DNA of 64,000 nt from Eubacterium sp. (GTDB lineage: Bacteria; Bacillota; Clostridia; Lachnospirales; Lachnospiraceae), in contig JAFRHL010000021.1 of NCBI GenBank assembly GCA_017433295.1, positions 16,110-80,109 on the forward strand. Reading direction: 5' to 3'. The notes under the pieces are model-generated. The model was given only the letters and a program-made list of their open reading frames with translations. It had not been told where the DNA came from and ran no database searches. Below, one piece after another: positions 27,425 to 35,372 of this stretch. Position 1 is the first letter of the stretch. The number at the start of each line of letters is the position of its first letter. The translations under genes and the position numbers were made by a program.

Positions 27425-27526
27425 TAGGAAATTTTAATATCTTATATAGTAAAAACGCTCCGCTTGCGGACTTTGTTCTCTAAGATGTTCTTGACTTGTT
27501 CATATTTTTTAGGAAAAACTATGTTA

Positions 27527-27555
27527 TTGAAAACAAATTTTACATATGCTATAAT
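27527..27555 (+). promoter_or_regulatory. Promoter of the DUF262/ATPase cassette
   Basis: TTGAAA (27527-27532), 17-bp spacer, TATAAT (27550-27555) with an extended -10 TGC just before it. It is 52 bp upstream of the first cassette gene and shows that the cassette has its own transcription. Confidence 0.7.
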
Positions 27556-27607
27556 TACGGCATATAAGAGATAACTGTGTTTTACCGGGTAGAGTAAGGG
27601 AAATAAG

Positions 27608-28753
27608 ATGGCAGAAAAAACAATAGAGCCAAATGTTATAATGGAGAATGAAGAGGAACTTGAGAACCTTATGTTTTCAGGAGAGGGGGAGAGTCCGCTT
27701 TTTTCCTCTGTCAGAGTGGTAAGGAAAGACTTTTCTGTATTTGAACTATACAGAAAGTATAATAAGAATCCAAGGCAGTTGATGTTGGATGTAGATTTTC
27801 AGAGAAAAAGTGTCTGGGATCCGAAACAGAAACGTGAATTGATTGAAAGTATTCTGATGGGTCTGCCTCTTCCAATTATTTATTTAAAACAACAGAATAA
27901 TGCTACTTATGCAGTAGTAGATGGCAAACAGCGACTATCCACGTTATTTGGTTTTATTGATAACAAGTTTTGCTTAAAAGACCTTAAAATACTTTCTTTT
28001 CTGAATGGAAAATATTTCAAGGATTTAACAGGCGATTATGGTATTTACCAGTCACAATTAGAGGACTATCAATTATATATCCATCTGATTCTTCCTCCTA
28101 CTCCTGATAAAATCCTTTTTGATATTTTTGACAGAGTGAACAGAGGAGGAACAAAGCTGAATAAGCAGGAAATCAGAAATGCATTATATCATGGCAAAGG
28201 CATGGATATGATTTCATCTGTCAACAGATCGCAGATTTTTCAAAAAGTAACCCGTATTAAATATAAAGATGACAGAAGAATGAAAGGTTCTTATCTTATT
28301 ACCAGATTTTTATCCTTTTATCTATTGTTTGAGAACTTGTTATATAAAGATGGGAAACCCTATAATTATTCGGGTGACATAGATGACTTAATAGAGGTTT
28401 CTTTGGCAACCCTTAATAGAATGTCGGATAAGGATTTGCAGAACCTGGAGAGATTGATATCTGAAAGTCTAGAGATTTCAAATGATATTCTTGGAGATGG
28501 TGCTTTTCGCAGAGAAATGAACAGGTCTAAACCCATTAATATGAATATCTTTGAAACTACATTATATTTTATGAATTTGATAAATAATGATAAAGATTTT
28601 ATTCCATATGGAAAGATCAGACTGGCATTAAAGAAAACAATTATGTCAGATGATTTTCTGGATTACATTGGGAACAGCAGAGAGAATACAATAAAAGTAC
28701 ATGGCAGATTTGGTATGATGGATGAGTTATTCAGGGAGCTTCACGATGATTGA
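27608..28753 (+). CDS. DUF262 (ParB/GmrS-like) protein
   Basis: 381 residues. The N-terminal DUF262 domain is clear: DFQRKSVWDPKQKRELIESI, then PLPIIYL and the catalytic-type motif VVDGKQRLSTL (DGKQR about 104-108). FDRVNRGGTKLNKQEIRNA closes the domain. DUF262 is the NTP-hydrolysing half of GmrSD type IV restriction enzymes and also occurs in standalone proteins of defence islands. No GmrD-type HNH nuclease domain is visible here, so it is not a complete GmrSD. Overlaps the next gene by 8 bp. AT-rich compared with lepA and rpsT. Confidence 0.85.
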   Translation: MAEKTIEPNVIMENEEELENLMFSGEGESPLFSSVRVVRKDFSVFELYRKYNKNPRQLMLDVDFQRKSVWDPKQKRELIESILMGLPLPIIYLKQQNNATYAVVDGKQRLSTLFGFIDNKFCLKDLKILSFLNGKYFKDLTGDYGIYQSQLEDYQLYIHLILPPTPDKILFDIFDRVNRGGTKLNKQEIRNALYHGKGMDMISSVNRSQIFQKVTRIKYKDDRRMKGSYLITRFLSFYLLFENLLYKDGKPYNYSGDIDDLIEVSLATLNRMSDKDLQNLERLISESLEISNDILGDGAFRREMNRSKPINMNIFETTLYFMNLINNDKDFIPYGKIRLALKKTIMSDDFLDYIGNSRENTIKVHGRFGMMDELFRELHDD

Positions 28754-29807
28754 GAGGATTCATATTACAGCTTTAAAATCAATCAGAGATTTATCGGTCA
28801 AGTGTTCGAAATTGAATATACTGACCGGCACGAATTCCAGCGGTAAGTCTACCTTTTTGCAGGCGTTATTATTATTTGCCCAGGAGAAGCTTAGTGGTGA
28901 GTTGATTTCTCTGGGTGAATTCAGGGAAGTCAGGAACTATTATATGCCAACAGATGACATCAAAGTGGAAATCTGTGAATCAGATAAAACACAACCTTCC
29001 TGGATACAGTTTTCCGAAGATAAAGATGCGGATAGTTATAAAAAGACGCAATCCTCATCTCATATCAAAGAATGGGGATTACATTATTTATCATGTCACA
29101 GGACAGGAGTTAATGATATATATTTAAAAAACATGCCCGTTGAAGATAATTTTGGAATAGATGGACAATATGCACTGGCATTTTTACTGAAGAATGAAAG
29201 CACCCCTGTATGTGCTGATCTGCTTGTTTATCATGATGAATATACAAATAGTTTGTTTGATCAGGTCAACTACTGGATGAAATATATTATCGATACCAAC
29301 TTAATAGTAAATGACCTGAAAAAGACAAATTATATGCAGGTAAAATACAATAATAATCCTGCGAATAGATCTTCCGAGGCTCTGTTTTGTCGTCCTGTCA
29401 ATGTCGGATCCGGTGTCAGCTATCTGATAAGCATAATTATAACATGTCTTGGCGCTAAGGAAGATTCCGTTATTGTGATTGAGAATCCAGAGATACACCT
29501 ACATCCAAAGGCCCAATCAAGATTGAGTGAATTCTTGTATTTTGTCAGTAATTCAGGACGTCAGTTATTTGTTGAAACTCATAGTGATCACATTTTTAAT
29601 GGGCTGCGTGCAGGAGTAGCTACAGGTCAGATGTCCATGGATCATATTGCTGTTAACTTTTTCGCAATGAATGATCAATATGAAACTTTGAATAATCCAA
29701 TAGTATTTGGAGATTATGGAAGAATAACAGGCACTAATAAAGAAATGTCTCTTCAAGATCTGTTTGACCAGTTTGAGATAGACCTTGATAAAATGATGGG
29801 ATTATAA
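28746..29807 (+). CDS. AAA/OLD-like ATPase with DUF3696-type C-terminus
   Basis: 353 residues from the ATG at 28746 (after GGGAG), overlapping the DUF262 gene. The N-terminus is an SMC/OLD-type ABC ATPase half: ITALKSIRDLSVKCSKLNIL, Walker A GTNSSGKST (about 27-35). The C-terminal half has signature-like SGVSYLISII, Walker B VIVIENPEIHLHPKAQSRL and switch FVETHSDHIFNGLR. A DUF3696-like tail follows. There is no TOPRIM nuclease domain. Such ATPases often act as sensors in abortive-infection systems. Confidence 0.85.
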   Translation: MIERIHITALKSIRDLSVKCSKLNILTGTNSSGKSTFLQALLLFAQEKLSGELISLGEFREVRNYYMPTDDIKVEICESDKTQPSWIQFSEDKDADSYKKTQSSSHIKEWGLHYLSCHRTGVNDIYLKNMPVEDNFGIDGQYALAFLLKNESTPVCADLLVYHDEYTNSLFDQVNYWMKYIIDTNLIVNDLKKTNYMQVKYNNNPANRSSEALFCRPVNVGSGVSYLISIIITCLGAKEDSVIVIENPEIHLHPKAQSRLSEFLYFVSNSGRQLFVETHSDHIFNGLRAGVATGQMSMDHIAVNFFAMNDQYETLNNPIVFGDYGRITGTNKEMSLQDLFDQFEIDLDKMMGL

Positions 29808-29827
29808 AACGGGTATTGATCTGAATT

Positions 29828-30583
29828 ATGAATTATTATATAAATGACTACTCTTTGAGAGGACAGTTTGACAGTATTGAAGAATTTCTTGATTCAATGA
29901 GAGAGTACACTTTTCCTGTATTGGCAAAGATTAATACTGAACAGGGAAGCATTGTATTTAAAAAAGACAATTTATGGAATAAAGAAGTTTGTCATGGAAT
30001 TACACTGAATCAGCTGGCAACAGGCAGATATATCCGCTATCCGGAAATGTCCAATTTTAAAATAAAACTGTTAAAACTTATAAATCAGGAACCTTTCTGG
30101 GATGATGCTGATATTCATAATCTTACTATAAAAGAGTATGGATTTGATAAACAATTCAGTGAGTGTTTTGACACTGTCAACTGTTTCATGAAGGCAATAG
30201 TAGATGACGGGAGAATTATTTCATTTTTTCATCCTGAATACCATGACCCGACACTCCGGGTCATAGTTTTACATAATGGCATAGAAAAGAAATACCTGAT
30301 AGATAATATATATTCGATTTCCTGGTGGGAGTACGAACCTCAGATAAAGCATTGGACTATTTCCCCAGGGTATTATATTGAGATAAGAGCCAGGGAATTT
30401 GATTTTCATCCGCCACATTTCCATGTAAGACTGAATGAATATGAGGCAGTATTTAAACTCAGTGATGGCAGTTTATATAAATATGGAAAAAAAGAGTGGA
30501 AATCCTGGATGATTACCGATATACAAGAGTGGTTTAAGAATAATAAGATAGAACTTAAGGTAATATGGGATTCATTACATTGA
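29828..30583 (+). CDS. Third cassette protein with C-terminal DUF4160-like domain
   Basis: 251 residues. I do not recognise the first two thirds. The C-terminal 65 residues (HPPHFHVRLNEYEAVFKL to WFKNNKIELKVIWDSL) match the DUF4160 pattern: a PPHFHV start and a closing W. DUF4160 proteins are often paired with toxin-like genes. It begins 20 bp after the ATPase gene and ends 45 bp before lepA, so it is the last gene of the cassette. Role unknown; a toxin/effector or regulatory part of the cassette is a guess. Confidence 0.7.
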   Translation: MNYYINDYSLRGQFDSIEEFLDSMREYTFPVLAKINTEQGSIVFKKDNLWNKEVCHGITLNQLATGRYIRYPEMSNFKIKLLKLINQEPFWDDADIHNLTIKEYGFDKQFSECFDTVNCFMKAIVDDGRIISFFHPEYHDPTLRVIVLHNGIEKKYLIDNIYSISWWEYEPQIKHWTISPGYYIEIRAREFDFHPPHFHVRLNEYEAVFKLSDGSLYKYGKKEWKSWMITDIQEWFKNNKIELKVIWDSLH

Positions 30584-30628
30584 GAGTACATTATTTGTTT
30601 AAGAAAAACATTTCCGGAGGAGAAAACA

Positions 30629-32443
30629 TTGGCTGCTACAGATCAGAGCAAAATAAGGAATTTTTGTATCATAGCGCATATCGACCACGGCAAGTCCACC
30701 CTGGCTGATCGTATCATAGAGAAGACAGGTCTTCTTACCGAGCGGGAGATGCAGGACCAGGTCCTTGACAATATGGACCTGGAGAGGGAGAGGGGCATCA
30801 CCATCAAGTCCCAGGCAGTGCGCATCATCTATAAAGCGCAGGACGGGGAGGAGTACACCTTCAACCTGATCGATACCCCCGGTCATGTGGATTTCAACTA
30901 TGAGGTCAGCAGAAGTCTGGCAGCCTGCGAGGGAGCTGTTCTGGTGGTGGATGCCGCCCAGGGCATCGAAGCCCAGACCCTGGCAAATGTTTACCTGGCT
31001 CTGGACCACGACCTGGAGATCATGCCCGTCATTAATAAGATCGACCTGCCCAGCGCGGACCCCGAGAGGGTGGTGGCCGTGATCGAGGATGTCATCGGCA
31101 TCGAGGCCGAGGACGCTCCCAGGATCTCTGCCAAGAATGGGATTAATATAGAAGAAGTACTGGAACAGATCGTTAAGAAGATCCCGGCGCCGGGAGGAAG
31201 CGCAGACAATCCCCTTCAGGCCCTGATCTTCGACAGTCTTTATGATTCCTATAAGGGGGTCATCGTATTTGCCCGGATCATGGAGGGACGGATCCGCAAG
31301 GGAACCAACACGCTGATGATGGCCACCGGCGCCAAAGCCGAGGTGGTGGAGGTGGGAACCTTCGGGGCCGGGCAGTTTATTCCCTGTGATGAGCTGACCG
31401 CCGGCATGGTGGGCTATATTACCGCCAGCCTGAAAAATGTCAAGGACACCCGGGTGGGCGATACGGTCACTGACGCCGACCATCCCTGTCCGGAACCCCT
31501 GCCCGGCTATAAGAAGGTAAACTCCATGGTATTTTGCGGCGTTTACCCGGCAGACGGAGCCAAATACCCGGATTTAAGGGATGCCCTGGAAAAGCTGCAG
31601 CTTAACGACGCCGCCCTCCGCTATGAGCCCGAGACTTCCGTGGCCCTGGGCTTCGGCTTCCGCTGCGGATTCCTGGGTCTTCTGCACCTGGAGATCATCC
31701 AGGAGCGGCTGGAGAGAGAATACAACCTGGACCTGGTGACCACGGCCCCCAGCGTTATCTATAAAGTACATTTAACCGACGGGACGGTCTTTGACCTGAC
31801 CAATCCCACCAATCTTCCCGATCCTTCCACCATAGAGTATATGGAGGAACCCATCGTCTCGGCGGAGATCATGGTGACCAAGGACTATGTGGGCTCCATC
31901 ATGACCCTGTGCCAGGAGCGCCGGGGTACCTACATTTCCATGGAATACATGGAAGAGACCAGGGCCCTGCTCAAATATGAACTGCCCCTTAATGAAATCA
32001 TCTACGACTTCTTCGACGCCCTGAAGTCCCGGTCCAGGGGCTACGCCTCCTTCGACTATGAGATGAAGGGCTATCAGCGGTCAGACCTTGTCAAGCTGGA
32101 TATCCTTATCAACAGGGAGGGAGTGGACGCCCTGTCCTTCATCGTCCACGCGGATTCCGCCTACGAGCGGGGCCGCAAGATCTGCGAGAAGCTGAAGGAG
32201 GAGATCCCCAGGCATCTCTTTGAGATCCCCATCCAGGCGGCTATTGGCAGCAAGATCATTGCCAGAGAGACTGTAAAGGCCGTAAGAAAGGATGTCCTGG
32301 CCAAGTGCTACGGCGGCGATATCAGCAGAAAGAAGAAACTTCTGGAAAAGCAGAAGGAAGGAAAGAAGCGCATGCGGCAGGTGGGAAATGTAGATGTACC
32401 CCAGAAGGCATTTATGAGTGTGCTGAAACTGGATGAGAACTGA
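30629..32443 (+). CDS. lepA: Elongation factor 4 (LepA)
   Basis: Ribosome-associated GTPase that back-translocates or remodels stalled ribosomes. 604 residues. G1 AHIDHGKST, switch region [20 protein letters not shown]3 DTPGH, G4 NKIDLP; then EF-G-like domains and the LepA-specific C-terminal domain ([15 protein letters not shown] end). TTG start after GGAGGAG. In the conserved Firmicutes order it should directly follow rpsT/gpr/spoIIP; the three-gene cassette intervenes. Confidence 0.97.
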   Translation: MAATDQSKIRNFCIIAHIDHGKSTLADRIIEKTGLLTEREMQDQVLDNMDLERERGITIKSQAVRIIYKAQDGEEYTFNLIDTPGHVDFNYEVSRSLAACEGAVLVVDAAQGIEAQTLANVYLALDHDLEIMPVINKIDLPSADPERVVAVIEDVIGIEAEDAPRISAKNGINIEEVLEQIVKKIPAPGGSADNPLQALIFDSLYDSYKGVIVFARIMEGRIRKGTNTLMMATGAKAEVVEVGTFGAGQFIPCDELTAGMVGYITASLKNVKDTRVGDTVTDADHPCPEPLPGYKKVNSMVFCGVYPADGAKYPDLRDALEKLQLNDAALRYEPETSVALGFGFRCGFLGLLHLEIIQERLEREYNLDLVTTAPSVIYKVHLTDGTVFDLTNPTNLPDPSTIEYMEEPIVSAEIMVTKDYVGSIMTLCQERRGTYISMEYMEETRALLKYELPLNEIIYDFFDALKSRSRGYASFDYEMKGYQRSDLVKLDILINREGVDALSFIVHADSAYERGRKICEKLKEEIPRHLFEIPIQAAIGSKIIARETVKAVRKDVLAKCYGGDISRKKKLLEKQKEGKKRMRQVGNVDVPQKAFMSVLKLDEN

Positions 32444-32482
32444 TGTATCATAGATGAAAGAGAATGATAAGAGGTCAGAGCC

Positions 32483-33697
32483 ATGGAAATCTATATACAT
32501 ATCCCATTTTGTGTGCGAAAGTGCGGCTATTGTGATTTCCTGTCTTTCCCCTGTGGGGAGGAGATGAGAGGCCGCTACTGCCGGTCTCTGATTGAAGAGA
32601 TAAAAAGAACGGCAGAAGCGATCGGGAGCCAAACGGCAGATGCAAAAAGAACGGCGGAAGCGTTAAGGAAGTCAGAGACCAATTGCCCTGGCACCGGACA
32701 GGCCGTTGAAACAGTATTCTTCGGCGGCGGAACCCCTTCCCTCCTGGCCCCGGACCAGATCACCGCCGTCATGACCTGTATCCGCAGCGAATTCTCTCTG
32801 AATGAAGATGCGGAGATCTCTCTGGAGGCCAATCCGGGAACCATGGATGAGGCCAGGCTGTACAGCTGGAGGGAAAACGGAATCAACCGTCTTTCCATAG
32901 GTCTGCAGTCCACCAGAGATGACCTGCTTAAAACCCTGGGGAGGATCCACAGCTTTCAGGATTTTTCCCGGAATTACCAGCTTGCCCGAAGGGCGGGCTT
33001 TGACAATATCAATATTGATATCATGAGTGCCCTTCCCGGCCAGACCCTTTCTGATTATTGTGACACCCTGAAAGTGGTAACGGATTTTTGTCCCGAACAC
33101 ATTTCCTCCTACAGTCTCATCATTGAAGAGGGAACCCCTCTCTCCCGTGACAAAAGGCTGCTGGACCTTCTTCCCGATGAGGAAACTGACCGGAAAATGT
33201 ATGAAAAGACCAAAGAAGTCCTCGGTAAGAAAGGCTACGGGCGCTACGAGATCTCCAATTATGCCCTGGCCGGAAAGGAATGCAGGCACAACAGGGGCTA
33301 CTGGGAGGGGGTGCCCTACCTGGGCTTTGGTCTTGGGGCTTTCTCTTATTTTGGCCATGCAAGGTTTTCCAACGGGACGGATATTCACCGTTATCTGGAA
33401 AGACCATATCTGCCTTTTAGGGAAAGGGCTGATTATGAGGAACAGACCAGGGAACAGGAGATGGAAGACAGGATGATCTTCGGTCTTCGGATGATGAAAG
33501 GGGTTTCAAGGACAAAGTTTGCAGAGGAGTTCGGACTGGACTTGGAAACTTTATACGGAAGGCAGATCCGTAAGTTTCAGGAGATGGGACTCCTTGAAAT
33601 CAGTGGGGACAGGATCCGGTTAACTGATGCAGGAATTGATGTCAGCAACAGAGTATTTGAGGAGTTTTTGCTGGAGGCATCTGGGCAAACCTGGTGA
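32483..33697 (+). CDS. hemW: Heme chaperone HemW (radical SAM)
   Basis: HemN-like radical SAM protein that carries heme rather than acting as coproporphyrinogen oxidase. 404 residues: YIHIPFCVRKCGYCDF holds the CxxxCxYC Fe-S site without the extra HemN Cys; VFFGGGTPSLL, then HemW-type HNRGYW and a C-terminal HemN domain. An extra alanine/threonine-rich segment (about 40-70, two KRTAEA repeats) is inserted after the Fe-S loop. 39 bp after lepA, as in most Firmicutes. The usual next gene hrcA is missing here. Confidence 0.92.
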   Translation: MEIYIHIPFCVRKCGYCDFLSFPCGEEMRGRYCRSLIEEIKRTAEAIGSQTADAKRTAEALRKSETNCPGTGQAVETVFFGGGTPSLLAPDQITAVMTCIRSEFSLNEDAEISLEANPGTMDEARLYSWRENGINRLSIGLQSTRDDLLKTLGRIHSFQDFSRNYQLARRAGFDNINIDIMSALPGQTLSDYCDTLKVVTDFCPEHISSYSLIIEEGTPLSRDKRLLDLLPDEETDRKMYEKTKEVLGKKGYGRYEISNYALAGKECRHNRGYWEGVPYLGFGLGAFSYFGHARFSNGTDIHRYLERPYLPFRERADYEEQTREQEMEDRMIFGLRMMKGVSRTKFAEEFGLDLETLYGRQIRKFQEMGLLEISGDRIRLTDAGIDVSNRVFEEFLLEASGQTW

Positions 33698-34065
33698 ACA
33701 GATTGTTTTCAAGAGTGAGGCGTCCTTTGGGCATATCAGTTTTATAGATGCAGTACCTGCCGATGCTGCAATTTACTATGAGAGGAGAGCTGTCCGGGAC
33801 AGCTGAATCCGCTGATATAAGTTCGGCAAAGTAATATGTGTATATATGTATAAAAAGAGCATTTCCTGTTCATGGTCAAATATACGATCATGAACAGGAA
33901 GAGCTCTTTTTTTCTTATGGTATATTTAATCCTCAATGAAAAAATATCCCCGGGGATTGCGGCTTTCCCGATGCAGGTATCTCGCAGGTTGGGCACTTTA
34001 TCATTTATAATCAGGGAAGAAATGGATTTCTGATAGAAAGATACAGCGGATACAGGAGGACGAAA
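33698..34065. other. Gene-free region between hemW and the recombinase
   Basis: 368 bp. It contains the hemW terminator and about 150 bp upstream of the recombinase in which I see no convincing promoter. A short scrap translating like a degraded protein end follows hemW but has no start or homology I can name. Confidence 0.5.
33856..33914 (+). terminator. Strong terminator after lepA-hemW
   Basis: Stem AGAGC-AT-TTCCTGTTCATG pairing with CATGAACAGGAA-GA-GCTCT (33856-33907), 14-nt loop, then TTTTTTTC. It ends the lepA-hemW transcript and insulates the polysaccharide locus. Confidence 0.85.
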
Positions 34066-34902
34066 ATGGAAATCATCATAAAAGAGAATTATCTCTCAGA
34101 CTTTAAGGCTCAATTAAGATCAGAAGAAAAAAGTGCACACACCATCCAAAAGTATATCCGTGACACAAAGGCCTTTGCGGCTTACATTGGAGAGAACCCG
34201 GTCACTAAAGAGAGGGTCATGGAGTATAAGGAGCATCTAATCAGCCAGGGCTATGCCGTCGGCAGCATCAACTCCATGCTGGCATCCCTCAACAGCTTCT
34301 TAAGATTTATGGGCTGCGACCACTGCCGGGTACGGCATTTGCGGGTGCAGAAATCCATCTATTGTCCCGAGGAGAAGGAACTGACCAGGAATGAATACTT
34401 CAGACTGCTAAAAGCCGCCGGCAAACAGCCCCGGCTAAAAATGATCCTCGAAACCATCTGCGGCACAGGGATAAGGGTGTCGGAGCTTCAATATTTTACA
34501 CTGGAAAATGTGCGCCGGGGCGAAGTCACCGTTTCCTGCAAAAATAAGACCAGGACCATTCTGCTTCCCAGAAAGCTTAGGCTTAAGCTGCTGGATTATT
34601 CCAGAAGGCAGGGGATCAAAGAAGGACACATATTCAGGACCAGGACCGGGGCCCCTGTGAACCGGACCAACATCTGGGCTTCCATGAAAAAGCTCTGCCG
34701 GGAGGCCCGTGTCTGTCCCGGCAAGGTCTTTCCTCACAATTTAAGAAAGCTTTTTGCCCGGACTTTTTACAGTATGCAGAAGGATATCGCGGGGCTGGCG
34801 GATGTGCTGGGACACAGTAATATCAATACGACCAGGATATATATTATGACTACGATAAGGGAGCATCAGAAGAAGATCGACAGCATGGGGCTGGTGGTGT
34901 GA
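34066..34902 (+). CDS. Tyrosine recombinase / integrase
   Basis: Site-specific recombinase, 278 residues. SAM-like N-terminal core-binding domain (about 8-85, SAHTIQKYIRDTKAFAAYIG) and a catalytic domain with Arg I in GTGIRVSEL (about 135), the second-box His/Arg in PHNLRKLF (about 223-226; Lys replaces the usual His after Arg), GHSN and the nucleophile Tyr in TTRIYI (about 258). Size and lack of an arm-binding domain resemble XerC/D and DNA-invertase types rather than phage integrases. Its stop is 13 bp from one of two perfect 24-bp inverted repeats, its likely substrate (inference). Confidence 0.93.
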   Translation: MEIIIKENYLSDFKAQLRSEEKSAHTIQKYIRDTKAFAAYIGENPVTKERVMEYKEHLISQGYAVGSINSMLASLNSFLRFMGCDHCRVRHLRVQKSIYCPEEKELTRNEYFRLLKAAGKQPRLKMILETICGTGIRVSELQYFTLENVRRGEVTVSCKNKTRTILLPRKLRLKLLDYSRRQGIKEGHIFRTRTGAPVNRTNIWASMKKLCREARVCPGKVFPHNLRKLFARTFYSMQKDIAGLADVLGHSNINTTRIYIMTTIREHQKKIDSMGLVV

Positions 34903-34914
34903 AGGGGGAAGGGA

Positions 34915-34938
34915 CATAATTTATATAATGTAGTAATC
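34915..34938 (+). repeat. Left inverted repeat of the invertible segment (IRL)
   Basis: 24 bp, the exact reverse complement of 35307-35330. It begins 13 bp after the recombinase stop. Homology ends abruptly on both sides. Its inner half ATGTAGTAAT is also present, inverted, within the right repeat. Confidence 0.85.
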
Positions 34939-34967
34939 GGTCGTCATGATGGATAAACAGACGCAAA

Positions 34968-35086
34968 AAAAGACAGCAGGAAGTATGCCTGCAAGTTCCG
35001 TTGCTCCTCGAAAGGAAAGAAACCGGACCTGTTTCTTTCATTCTGCGGTGCAAAGTCGCTTTCAGACATACTTCCTGCTGTCTTTT
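34968..35086. repeat. 24-bp imperfect inverted repeat inside the switch
   Basis: 34968-34991 pairs with 35063-35086 with one mismatch; inside are a 9-bp hairpin GAAAGAAAC/GTTTCTTTC (35015-35039) and a GCAA/TTGC hairpin (34991-35004). The outer stem is flanked by A-run and T-run, so it can act as a terminator on either strand. That would insulate the promoter from the recombinase side in both orientations. A MITE-like element or a small structured RNA is the alternative. Confidence 0.6.
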
Positions 35087-35242
35087 CTGCTGAATCGTTT
35101 AAGGCATCATGATATTACCCTTTAAAAAAGTGTCCCTGGCAGGAGTAATTTCTCCTCAAATTGGTAAAATATGGCCTTTTTCGATGTTGATATTAGATAA
35201 GTATTGTCAATTGTAAGACTAGGTTTTGTTCAAAAGACATAA

Positions 35243-35271
35243 TTGATTTTCTGGATGCTATATAGTATACT
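35243..35271 (+). promoter_or_regulatory. Outward promoter inside the invertible segment
   Basis: TTGATT (35243-35248), 17-bp spacer, TATACT (35266-35271), predicted start near 35278. The right inverted repeat lies in the resulting 5' leader. It is the only good promoter seen before the helicase gene and hence before the polysaccharide genes. Confidence 0.65.
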
Positions 35272-35306
35272 ATTAAACACATATCTATCTATTATTTATG
35301 ATATAT

Positions 35307-35330
35307 GATTACTACATTATATAAATTATG
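35307..35330 (-). repeat. Right inverted repeat of the invertible segment (IRR)
   Basis: Exact reverse complement of 34915-34938. The right copy also forms a larger dyad, ATTACTACAT (35308-35317) with ATGTAGTAAT (35328-35337), typical of paired recombinase-binding arms around a crossover region. Confidence 0.85.
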
Positions 35331-35372
35331 TAGTAATTATAGGAGTTTTCGCGGATTCCCGGGAGGTCGTTG

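Larger units (their letters stand above)
34915..35330. other. Probable invertible DNA switch controlling the polysaccharide locus
   Basis: A 416-bp unit: 24-bp perfect inverted repeats at both ends, a 120-bp hairpin element on the left inside, and a promoter near the right inside pointing out into the helicase/polysaccharide genes. The neighbouring tyrosine recombinase is the obvious inversion enzyme. As written, the promoter faces the locus (ON); after inversion it would face the recombinase 3' end (OFF). Inverted repeats and promoter are seen; inversion itself is inferred by analogy with known invertible promoters. Confidence 0.75.

Noticed and set aside
27608-30583. Complete GmrSD type IV restriction system
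   Set aside because: Only the DUF262 half is present; no DUF1524/HNH GmrD domain is visible in any of the three proteins.
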